In this document: positions 1 through 11,093 of the stretch, one piece after another
How positions within the stretch are numbered: position 1 is the first letter of the stretch
Layout: every line of letters begins with the position of its first letter
Assembly (NCBI GenBank): GCA_012064415.1
Contig: SSNU01000269.1
Coordinates: 32,410 to 96,409 of the forward strand
DNA: 64,000 nucleotides
Direction of reading: 5' to 3'
From: Gyrodactylus bullatarudis
Lineage: Eukaryota > Platyhelminthes > Monogenea > Gyrodactylidea > Gyrodactylidae
Made by a program: the position numbers and the translations under genes
The notes under the pieces: model-generated
What the model was told of the DNA's origin: nothing
Database searches by the model: none
Seen by the model: only the letters and a program-made list of their open reading frames with translations

Positions 1-113
1 GAACCTACGATCTAGATTCCAAAAAATCTTGATCAAATTCGATTTCTTGATGAAAAAATTTATAATTTTGTAAAAAGCATAAATTCCCATCTTCATATTA
101 ACTAGCTTTAGTT
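1..113. repeat. Terminal part of a long-TIR foldback MITE (family F1)
   Basis: The first ~113 bases are nearly identical to 56403-56513 and closely match the right end of the element at 9466-10205. The shared end runs through a cttgatcaaattcgatttct core to cataaattcccatcttcata. The rest of this copy lies to the left of the window. F1 is my label for this family, which recurs about a dozen times here. Confidence 0.8.
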
Positions 114-621
114 GAAAAATTCTTAATTCTATGAGAGGAAATAAGGACCTCAAACATAGAGAACCTTATCACTTTTAGCAATTGCACATAGACAGGTTTG
201 AGGTGATCGAGTAATCCAAAATGAACTATTAGATACCAAATTTTATGTCATGCTATTTAGGCTTGTCCATACTTTGCAAAATTGAGTAGAGAATTTGAGT
301 TTAAAATAATAAAATTTATGTGAATTTTTCTCTGATGAAAGCAATAAAATAAAGGGAGTCAACGTTCTGTTTTTTTTTTCTAGTAATAATAACATTTTTA
401 AATAAAATAAATCAAAGAAACTCAACATGACTGAAACATGGTGTAGAGAGGTTTTATCTCTTCAATATGACTGAGTAATTTGAAGAGTGAATTAAAGACT
501 GATTAGTTGTACTCTCATATTTAAAAAGTTCTTACGCAAAAGAAAAACGCATAATACCTCTTCTATTAATCAGGTTATGCTATAAAAAAATTTTATTTCA
601 AATTGCTCACCTTCTAACATT
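114..621. other. Non-coding spacer
   Basis: AT-rich sequence with frequent stops in all frames. I see no gene, RNA or repeat end in it beyond a poly-T run near 370. Confidence 0.6.
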
Positions 622-2432
622 GAGAGCAGTTTCAATTTTAAAATTTAAACTTCAAACGCTCATATCTTTCAAGAAAAAGAGCTTTTTAAATATTTTCTTT
701 CTGAAAAAGAATTTACAAAACCATTTCGTTTTTGTATATTCTTTTTAATCCCACTCTCAGTTATAGTCATTTTCCCATTTTATACACTACTGAAGATTAA
801 TAAAACTTCTACCGCTCGAATTAAGGTGGGAGATACATCAAATTGAAGCTAATTTATTTGAGTATTCACTTTAAAAATTTCGAAGCTCTTGAATCTTATC
901 TAAGCTCCAATTGTGCTTGATGAAATGCAGCTCAACGCTCATCAAGCATCCCAAATCTGTATATGAAGCAAGATTTTTGGCTCTGCAATTTCTAAAACAT
1001 TGATTTCTAATGATCTACAAGCATTCCATGCTCATAATTCAGGATTCTGTAAATAGAGAAGAATCACATTGTCATTCATTATAATTCATTAATTAAGGTT
1101 CGAATTTGCGGACCTGTGAAGAGTCTTTATTGATTTTTCCAACAGAGATATAGTTCATTTTTTGACTAATATACATTTAATCTGAATTTCTTGAAACGAA
1201 AGCTGGCATTTTTAAAAATTTTAGCACTTCTAACAATGGAATTAACATAGGATTGGTAAAAAGCGAAAACACAAGTTTACGGATGCATCTGAGTTTCCTA
1301 ATGATGAAGTACAGTAAAAGTCCTAAAGATCTAATATAGAATTAATCCTCAAAAAAAATCTCTACTCGATAGATATTTTTTCGATTAGCTATAACTATTA
1401 TTCTAACTATTTATAACACGGGTAGTGATTTGGAAAATTTTTTTATAAGATTTTGATCAAATTTAACTTTTCTGGAATAAAATTTAATTATAATTATTAT
1501 TCACTTTTCAATATTTCACACACCATAATTATCCTCAATTAACTTCTGTAAAGCAGAGATTACATGTAAGAGTCTAATTAGTAAGGTCTACTATGTTTTC
1601 GTTCACGATAAAAATCGATAATGATTTTTGATTAATTCAATCAATCCTTTTCCTGACTCTCATATTCCAGTCACAATTGAAATTAAAGTTGTCAAACTTC
1701 AAATGAGCATAACTTTGTTATTTGATAAGATAACGAGCTAATTTTTTTGCATAACAAACCTAAGATTTAGAATTTTCAGAATAAATTATGGAAGGCTTTC
1801 TCAAATTTCTAATTTTAACTTTAAATATAAAATTTTAACTGGTCAATGAGATAGAATAAACCTTTATTTAATTTGTGAAAAAGGTTGATGACAGGTTGAG
1901 GGAGATTGCAAAATAACATCGTAAGTAAAGATTATAACATAAATACAAACACGATGAACTCTTAACATTATATGCTTAAGAATTTCAATCAAAAAAGGTT
2001 AAATAATTTAATTCGTGTGAAAAGGATCAAAAAAATGAAATCAGTTAAAATTTTATATTTAAAGTTAAAATTATGAGGATTTTGAGCAAAAGCAACTTTA
2101 TCAAGCATTGCTGGGCTTAGACAAGATTCAAGAGCTTCGAAATTTTTAAAGTGAACACTCAAATAAATTAGCTTCAATTTGATGTATCTCCCACCTTAAT
2201 TCGAGCGGTAGAAGTTTTATTAATCTTCAGTAGTTTATAAAATGGGAAAATGACTATAACTGAGTGTGGTATTAAAAAGGGTAAGAATATACAAAAACGA
2301 AATGGTTTTGTAAATTCTCACCAACTTTTTCAGAAAGAGCATAACATTTTGATCTGGAAAGAAAATATTTAAAAAGCTCTTTTCTTGAAAGATATGAGCG
2401 TTTGAAGTTAAAATTTATGGAGAAAATTGACT
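622..2432. repeat. Large foldback element with ~310-bp inverted arms
   Basis: The left arm at about 622-930 reappears as its reverse complement at about 2098-2432, with scattered mismatches and small indels. Shared blocks include cgctcatatctttcaagaaa (near 658) and a segment around ctcgaattaaggtgggagat (near 816), matched at about 2185-2205. The ~1.17-kb interior is AT-rich, without a convincing ORF. A secondary inverted pair occurs at about 1808-1830 and 2050-2075. The structure resembles a foldback DNA transposon or two copies of one element inserted in opposite directions. No transposase is visible. Confidence 0.8.
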
Positions 2433-4374
2433 CCAAAATCACAAAATTTTCTACAAAAAACTAGCTGGAATTTTTTATTTTGCGCGACACTCAAGGTATC
2501 ACTAGATAGGAAATTTAATTTTGATGCCTAATTAGTTAATTGAATTTTTAATTTTAATAAAAATTTAATTGTTTGCAATTATATTTTAATTTAAAATTCT
2601 CAAATTCGGCTTTTTTAATTTATCTCAAAAACCAAACACAATTTAGAAAATACAATTACAGATCTGAAATCAGCACAAAATTTCGATCCAGAAAATGTTT
2701 GGATCGAGATCCTTTTGCACATAGTGTCCTACTGTGTAATTGAATATGAACCAGCTAGACTTTGACTAACATTCCAATAACTTTTTTGACGATAAATAAG
2801 TCATTCAAGATTTCCAAGAATCTTTTTTTGTATTTTTAACGAATTTAGATGTTATTTTTAGTTTTGCTAAAAATTGCTCATTTTGGCCCATGGAATTCTA
2901 TTTTACCCTAGTCATTAGGTTCCGAGAATGGATTTTGAGAAAAACGATTCAGAATTTCCAATTGTATCTTCTTTTTTCCTACTGAAGTGTCGAACAAGTT
3001 AGTTCCTTTTGTAGAATTGCTAATTTTCATAATCAATTGGTTTAAGTTTATCTTATGAGCTCAACTAAATGCACTCTCATTATTTATTGAAGAGTTTTTA
3101 TTTAGCTTTCGTTATATCCTTGATTTCAATAACATTTCAAAGTGATACTACTAATGATCTTTGAAAAGATTTTATTCTTCCAATTATGAAACTTAAATAA
3201 AATGCACAGAAATTCATAACTATATAGTTGCAGTTATGAATGATGAGGTGTTATAAAAATTCTCAAGACGGGTTTCATTTATGACCCCTTCGTTTGTTTG
3301 TTATTTTTTCTTCAAGTGTCACTTGTATTATAAATTTGAACATGTTTCTTTCACAAAAGCAACTATTGCTGCAGAGAAATCTTGTTATGAAACTCTTTAC
3401 AGAGAAATCACATGTAAATAAATTTATTGTTAAGTCTTTGGTGTGATTCATTTAATACTCGAGTATTTCTGATATCAAATCAATAAATCTTTAGATTCAA
3501 TTGTATACGAAAGGATGATGAAAGAATATTTGATATCTGATTTATTCTATAAAAAAGAGACTTGATAAACTTTAGCTCAATTTAACATCTTCTTTTCTTT
3601 ACCGATGCACTTCTGAAAAGCTAGAAAGAACCAAAAATTAGAACTTCTTTTTATATCACCACGAGAGAGTACGGCTCAGTTTCTCTTTTGCAGACTGCAT
3701 TGCCAAACACATAACATATTTTAAACTCTGGCTAAAAATTTCTTGATAAAATTGTTTCCCATTTTGTGAAATATGAACTCCCAATGAATTCAAAAAATCC
3801 GTTATTTTGTTGTGCAAATACTATCCTTTTGCCTCATTATCAACTTCCGTTTATTTCTAGTTTTCACCCTCATTTTCATAAGTTATAGCAGTTGGGACAG
3901 TAGGATTAATTAGATGATAAAAAGTTTCCAATACCTTATTAAGACAAACTTGAATTCTTCAATCTGAGTAAGGGATTAAATATATAAGAAAATAAATATC
4001 AGGTTAATTTAATTAATGCAAATGACTCTTATGACTTTTTCATTTAACAAAGTTAATCAAAACTTTTAGTGAAATTAAGCAAAACTATCAGACATTACCC
4101 GTGATCAATAAAATAAGAGAATTCTTTCATTAGTAAATAATGTTTACTAAACAAGTTAATGAGATAAGCAAAACATTGTTATAATTATTAATTTCTTTAT
4201 CAAAAAGATTGTCAATCAATTGTAATATTTTGTTAGGGACAATGATTTTAATTTCCACGATTAGATAGTTCTAGTTAAAGCTGAAAATGTTTAGATACAT
4301 ACATAGATGTTTCGAATTTGAACGATTTTTAATAAATGTTAAGGTAAAGACTTCTCCAAGCTTGTAATCTTCTA
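2433..4374. other. Gene-free AT-rich region
   Basis: No ORF above chance, no tRNA-like fold and no clear repeat end was recognised. The region is AT-rich with homopolymer tracts. Confidence 0.55.
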
Positions 4375-4582
4375 TTATGGGTGTTTTTGGTGACGAGGGA
4401 TAAGTGCTTAAGTCTTTTAGCATATCTAATTGGATGCGGAGAAGTCACACATCTTCCCTTAGACATAAGACTCAGCGTTTATCTAATTTATAAGCTAAGG
4501 GAAGATGTGTGACTTCTCCGCATCCAATTAGATATGCTAAAAGACATAAGCACATATCCCTCGTAACCAAAAACATCTATAA
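4375..4582. repeat. Near-perfect hairpin MITE, arms ~88 bp
   Basis: Left arm 4375-4462 and right arm 4495-4582 are reverse complements with only a handful of mismatches, around a ~32-bp loop. The innermost part (gatgtgtgacttctccgcat on the right arm) is exact. The sequence would form one long hairpin. No target-site duplication is certain; the phrase gtaatcttctat occurs just left of the element and again about 45 bp beyond its right end. This is probably a non-autonomous DNA transposon. A hairpin-RNA source is possible but unsupported. Confidence 0.85.
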
Positions 4583-7564
4583 CAAATAATAATTAAGTAT
4601 CTAAAATACTTAATAAATAAAATATATATGTAATCTTCTATATTATCACAAAACTAGGGAGATATCAAGACCTAATTTGGATGAATTTGAGAACTTGAGA
4701 TTGTAAATATTTTTCTTCGGATTTTAAAATTTCGAGACAACGGATTGAGATGATCATGGCAGTATTTTGAAAAAGTAGCTTTGAATCACTTAAATTTCAG
4801 TCTCATATTTCGAAGAAAATCAAGAAAAAGTCGATTTTGATTTTAAAAGCTGCATTCACAAGATAACAAATTCAAAGTTGACTCAAAAAGACACTTCAAA
4901 AACGATATTCTTACCTTTGAAAATGTTGATATATAGAAGAAACCTTTATTGTGAATCGTTTGTTATATCTAGAGGAAAGAGAAAAACATGTAAATTCTTC
5001 AACTTGTCAATCATTCCGGGAGTATAGAAAATTGGGACAATTTATTTTTCCTCTCTTAAAATAACATACGTATTTTTTCTATGAATAATGATAATAATAA
5101 TAGTAGTATTAGGATAGATATTTTTTTAGTTATTTTTCTGCCTTGTAGAAGATTCATATAAAAAAATGCAAATGTTGTATATTTCAATCTAAATACAAAC
5201 CAGGAACAAAACTAATTCCTAGATGACTAACTTTTCCCAATTTTTCTTAAAGTTGGCAAGAAATAGGGGATACATTTGAAATTTTTTCATTGGAAATATT
5301 TGAATAAATTCATTTGGAGATCACAATGATAGGAAGCGTACACTTTTAATTAGTAGAAATATATAAAATTATTCCTCTAATTAATACCACGACCTTCAAA
5401 AAATTTATCGATCGATCCCTGAAAATATTGACATTGTTCAGTAAATTTCAGAGTATGAACTTCATACTTCCATATAGGTTTAATTCAAATCATAGACTAG
5501 TATTTTTGTAAAATATTTCCAAAACGCATGAATACATTTTTGCGATAAATTATTAATTTTTTTCATCGATTTCAGGGATTGATGAAATTCGAAATAAAAT
5601 TCTGATCTCTTTTCTATTTTGAAATAAAACTGTTCTACTCAAAATTCTATGGAGTGAGTAGTGAATCAGGTAATTTCAATTTCTAGTTACCCAATTAATT
5701 TTAATTTTATAGAAAAACTTCATTTCCCTTTAGCTCCTCGTCATATTCGTCTCATTATTTGTATTTCAGCTATCATATTTTAGGGTAAAAATAATAATCT
5801 GAAAAACTAAACGACAAAAACAATGTAACCAGCTTATCAAAATGAGTTCTCCTTAAAGAATCACTCTTCTTTAAGCTCTACTATGTAACTAATATTAATA
5901 GAATATTAGGTGTGAGTAGTGCTCAAAATGTGTTACTATTATGTCAATCAGTTTTAAAAATCTAGAATTTTTCAAATCGCCGCTCAATTTTCAATGAATT
6001 TTCACTACGCAATCCCTAAAATCCATAATGAGTTCCTCAAGTTTTATTTTCCAAAATAGTAATCTTATTATCGAAAGGGTCTTTGTGGTGAATTTCGTTG
6101 TTTTATCATGTCCTTGTGATATTGTGAGAAAATGGGCAATGACATAACCGAGAATGACTTTCACACTTTAAAAAACATGATCAGAGTACTAAATTTTATC
6201 AGAAAAGTAAGTACTCTTCTGAGCTGTTCGAAGAAAAAAATTTTGCCCTAGCCTATTGAGCACGATACCAGCAGTATAAAACCAACAAAAATTGTTTTTT
6301 TATAAAAATTTTTATCTGATTCTGAATCCATATATTTGATCCTTTTAATATACAGATTCCTTAATATTTTATCCTTAAGTCTTCTTCTTTTAAAAACACC
6401 TTGACTGCAGATTGAAATCGAAAATCCTTGTGAGCCTTATTGTAATAAAAGATAATCAAAGATCTAAAAGTTAAGAGATACACGCATTTAAATGTGTCAA
6501 GATTTTTTTTGAAAATAAATAATTTCTTGAATTTCTCTTTGTTCTTTAAGAAGAAACTTGTAATACATTCCCAAGTGCAAGATTTTTCACTTGTTCGAGA
6601 ATTTCGTTATAGTCATTGTACTCTGGCGTTCTTATATATTTTTTAAATATACACGCGAATTCTCGTGTAGGCTCTTCCTATTTTTCAGACACATCTATTT
6701 TTTCCTTGCCAAAATGTGACAGAAAAATTTAATTCTTTTAACAATCACCAAAAATACGAACATTTCATTTGGGTTTTTTTCACTTGAAAGAATAAAGATT
6801 TATTTTTGAACATTCTTGATGTATCAGAATATATTCAAAATCTTTCCACCCATTCTCTAAAGGCGTGGATTATTTTCCCATTTAAGTGCATTTATTCTTT
6901 TAAAAATTTCTTTTTTCTAAATTACAGATTTTTCATTATAAAGTATATAATAAATCTATGTAGAGAGGCCAATATTTGACTCAATCTGTAACTGATTATT
7001 CTATCAGATGGTTGAATAAATATTTTAAGAAAATAAAAATATTTATACGAATCACTTTTATCTTTTTCGATCAGATCTAAAAAAACTAATTATTAACAAA
7101 ACGAGAAATCTTTGAAGAAATCCCAATAAAGGAAAATCAAAAGAAAATTTCCACGAGATTAGGGTGTATTAAAGGAAAACCTTTTCCAGACTTTTGATAA
7201 GAGAAATATGCACATTCGTGGTTTCTACTTTTTCCTGTTTAAATTATTTTTTTTATTTTCCAAAGTATTTTTGAAAAGTTCTGTTGTCTGTAAATGCTCT
7301 TTGAATTTTATGCTCTAAAGAGATAGAATCTGATGGAAAACAAATAACAATCAATATGTATATATCTGAATTCCTTTTCTTCTTGAACTGATAAGAACGT
7401 TTAAAAAAAATTGCATTCATTACTCTATACTGTAAATGAATGCGAGATAACATTCGAATGAGAAATATTTTTTCTTTTTCCATCTTGATTTGTAGTTTGC
7501 AAAAGTATTTCAAATCTGATGATTGATTTCAACCTATGAGATTGTTATTTATTCTATATAATTG
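4583..7564. other. Gene-free AT-rich region
   Basis: About 3 kb without a supported gene. One 86-codon open stretch on the minus strand (7253-7513) is low-complexity and has no recognisable family, so it is treated as chance. Confidence 0.55.
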
Positions 7565-7965
7565 AGCAATAGAGTGAAGCTCAATTTTTAAAACTATCAA
7601 CATTACAATTCTCGAACAGATTTTAGTAATAAACAGATAGAAAGGATTTTATTTATGTAAAAATCTATTCTAAGAACTATCTGAGAACAAAGGCAGAAAT
7701 TCTCAAAAAGGTCGAGGGAGTCAATACTTGAACACGGGGTGGAATAACGTTATTTTCAACTAAGATAGGTACTGTGCCCACTAAGCCATCCCAATTATCC
7801 GATGTAAATAATTTATTATATGTAAAACTTGCAAAATATCTACCTTCTCTTCCAGAGTAGTTGGAGTATTTTTAAATACATTTTCAAACTCATCTTTCAA
7901 TACTTAAAATGCTTGTATATTCGGTTAAATATGCTAAGGATTTGAGCAGTCCTCTATTGAGCAAT
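7565..7965 (-). repeat. Dispersed ~400-bp repeat with tRNA-like A and B boxes (candidate SINE)
   Basis: This stretch is similar to 16800-17070 along its length; for example tatttatgtaaaaatctatt and the end segment gagcagtcctct are shared. Read on the minus strand, 7788-7776 gives tggcttagtgggc, a good tRNA A-box. About 40 bp downstream, 7735-7721 gives gtgttcaagtattga, close to a B-box. This suggests an RNA polymerase III promoter of tRNA origin. The similarity extends beyond the A-box on the upstream side, so the boxes may lie inside a longer unit rather than at its head. The second copy lacks most of the A-box part and the B-box. Confidence 0.55.
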
Positions 7966-9465
7966 GATATCGATTTCAATTTAATTAATGAATGAAAAAA
8001 TAATTGAGATGGTTTTTAAGTTATTAGTTATTAGGTGAGGCCAAAAAAAAGAAATTAGATTTTTAATCAAGTCATTGCCAACTAAGCGGGGTTCTTCTTC
8101 TTCAAAATTTTAACCCAGTTTTCAATTTGATTAAAAAATTAAACATTTTTTATATTGAAGCCGAAAAAAGAAAACTACATGTGATCCGGATCAGTCCACG
8201 AGGTAGAGAAAACGACTTTTTTGGGCTTCTTAGCCAATGGAAAATAAGAACTTAAGAATTATAGTTTGCTATTGAATTCCATATGATTCGGATTAAATTG
8301 TAATAATTAAATCAATAGGTTTATTTGAATGGTTACCTTAATAGAAATTCAGGTTTGTTACTGTCTAAGATTGTTTTCAAATATTTCTTAAATTTATATC
8401 ACAAGCGTCTCATCTACTGAACAGTATGTTAAATATGAATTAATTCTACATAATGTATTCTTGATTTCTTATATTTAAATTTAAGTTAATTTGATCTATA
8501 ATTTAAATTATAGATTTAAAAATTTTTAAACAAAATTTGTGCACCAATTGAAAATTATTGAGGTTTTTAAACGATTTCTATTTTCATTAATTTATATTGA
8601 TTCTGATCGGTTGATAGAATCCTGCAGAATTCTTATTTTCAGAATGGTTCTTGAAAATTTAAATCTTGCGCTAAAATTTTTGGCTTAATTTTGGTAAATC
8701 AATGTTTTTATAGATAAAGTTTCTTGTAAATTACTATCAATTTTCACAATATATTAATCATAGAAAGCAATTTTGTAAATTAGCCAGATACAACTTTTTG
8801 ACAGAAATATTCATTTTTCTTTTGTTTAAGTTCATTATGAAATTCGCGTAAGATTTATTTTGGTTCTGATTCTAAAGGATCTTATCGGTTGAGCAGTTAA
8901 AATAAATTCTTTAAACGTCTTAAATTTTTTAAATCATTATTTACCCTTGCATACAAAACCCTTTTTTCACGAAAATTACATGTTTAACAAATGGGGTCTT
9001 ATAGTTTTTTTGTTGTAAAACATTATTTACACATAGATTTAAAAGTATTAAAAAAGTATCAGAAGCATGAAATATGAAATTACAGTCGGTCTCAGTAAAT
9101 TTACGATTTTTCTCTACTCGTCTAATCCTCAATACTTAATAATCTCTATTGTATATTTTCATTTGTAATTAGATTTAAAATTAATTCAAATTTAACTTAC
9201 AATGGGAGAAAAAAATGAAAAAATCGAGAAACATCTACTTCATTGAGTGTACTTATGAATACAGAATCTTTCTTTGTCTTTCTGGTTGGATCCTTTTGAG
9301 TCTATAATCATAAAAGTTGATCAAGAAAAATAAAGGGCAAGATACCAAACTGAATAACGAAAAGGATAGAGTAATCTATTTTTCATGGATTATCTTGGCA
9401 AGAATAGAATTTCCCCCATTGTCTAGGAAAATAGAATTTGAGAATGTAATTGAATTAATTAATAC
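7966..9465. other. Gene-free AT-rich region
   Basis: No supportable gene. A 63-codon minus-strand open stretch at 8941-9132 shows no family features. Confidence 0.55.
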
Positions 9466-10205
9466 ACCTAGTTAATATGAAGATGGGAATTTATGATTTT
9501 TACAAAATTCTTAATTTTTTCATCAAGAAATCGAATTTGATCAAGAATTTTTGGAATCTAGATTATGAGGCCCTCTTTCACGATACGGAGAAAAAAAATT
9601 TAGAAAAAATAAATTTTTATGGAAAATATGGCAAATTTGAAATCTTGAAGTAGCGCCAAATTCCCATTTTTTGAACTTTGAGTTGAAAATTTTTGTTGAT
9701 TTCAATGTGTGAGAGAGATCAAAAGTTGATTTTTAGGATCACAATTAGTCAAAGAAATCAAATATGCTGAATCTGGTTTTAAGAATCCCCCCATAATCGT
9801 GTAAAAATCAAATTTTGATTTTTTAATCAAATTCCCTACTTGACAGTCGATGAAATTTGATATTTTAAGATCCCTGATGACGAATCTTTCATAAATTTTA
9901 TAATAATCATCGGTTTTTTTGTCTTATTGTGATCCTAAAAATCAACTTTTGATCTCTCTCACACATTGAAATCAACAAAAATTTTCAACTCAAAGTTCAA
10001 AAAATGGGAATTTGGCGCTACTTCAAGATTTCAAATTTGCCATATTTTCCATAAAAATTTATTTTTTCTAAATTTTTTTTCTCCGTATCGTGAAAGAGGG
10101 CCTCATAATCTAGATTCCAAAAATTCTTGATCAAATTCGATTTCTTGATGAAAAAATTAAGAATTTTGTAAAAATCATAAATTCCCATCTTCATATTAAT
10201 TAGCT
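9466..10205. repeat. Full-length long-TIR foldback MITE (F1, copy 1)
   Basis: About 740 bp. The left arm starts at about 9473 (ttaatatgaagatgggaatt) and is repeated in reverse at about 10200, with near-identity for roughly 290 bases. The arms include the stretch tggcgctacttcaagatttc on the right side. A unique centre lies at about 9770-9910. There is no transposase ORF. The outer ends resemble those of the neighbouring copy at 10248-10975. Confidence 0.88.
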
Positions 10206-10247
10206 TTACTTTTATTGGCTTCCTTTACAACCCTTTTATTATTCTAA

Positions 10248-10975
10248 AGCTAATTGATATGAAGTTGGGAATCTATGATTTTTACAGAAATCTCGATATT
10301 TTCATCAATAATTCGAATTTGTTAAAGATTTTCTGGAATCCTATTCATGTTGCTCACTTTTACCATTTGAAGAAAAAAAATTCTGAAAAAAATTATTTTT
10401 ATGAAATATATGGTAATTTTTCAAATTCCCATTTGGCGCCAGAATCCCATTTTTTCGAACTTTGAACCGAAAGTTTTTATTGATTTGAAAGTTGGAGGTT
10501 GATCAAAAGGGGTTTTTCATGATCAAGATTAGACAAGAAAATCAGTTCAACTGAATCTGCTAACCTTATTATCGGAGCGGAATTTCATTTTTTATGATCA
10601 TTGTCACTACTTGAAAATCAATGAAATTTCGATAATTCAAAATCTCTCGAAAATGGGGTAACTGTCGATAACTTGACGGTGCTAGTCAGCTTTCTTGTCT
10701 AATCTTGATCATGAAAAACCCCTTTTGATCAACCTCCAACTTTCAAATCAATAAAAACTTTCGGTTCAAAGTTCGAAAAAATGGGATTCTGGCGCCAAAT
10801 GGGAATTTGAAAAATTACCATATATTTCATAAAAATAATTTTTTTCAGAATTTTTTTTCTTCAAATGGTAAAAGTGAGCAACATGAATAGGATTCCAGAA
10901 AATCTTTAACAAATTCGAATTATTGATGAAAATATCGAGATTTCTGTAAAAATCATAGATTCCCAACCAACTTTA
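10248..10975. repeat. Full-length long-TIR foldback MITE (F1-related, copy 2)
   Basis: About 728 bp, with arms so similar that both strands give the same 66-residue translation (10259-10465 plus, 10766-10966 minus). That identity is an inverted-repeat artefact and not two genes. The arms begin with a gatatgaagttgggaatcta block and share tgggattctggcgccaaatg near the inner part. The centre at about 10550-10690 is unique to this subfamily and recurs in degraded form near 17370. Only about 40 bp separate it from copy 1. Confidence 0.88.
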
Positions 10976-11093
10976 CTTTAGCTATCTTGACGGATGAGAA
11001 TTTATGACTTTTTTGACGATATCCAGTTTTTAATCATCCATAGATATTTCAAATTTTGAATTAGCGTCAAATTAAGAAATTTTGAAAATGCTA
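10976..11093. repeat. Possible fragment of a third F1 copy, interrupted
   Basis: The stretch contains gagaatttatgactttttt and, later, a ttgaattagcgtcaaatt block. These resemble the F1 terminal and inner arm motifs, at shortened spacing. The Tc1-type element begins directly afterwards at a TA, so it may have inserted into this fragment. Confidence 0.4.

Noticed and set aside
10259..10966. Two opposite ORFs with identical 66-residue products
   Set aside because: They are the two arms of a foldback element read on opposite strands. The identity comes from the inverted repeat and not from protein coding.
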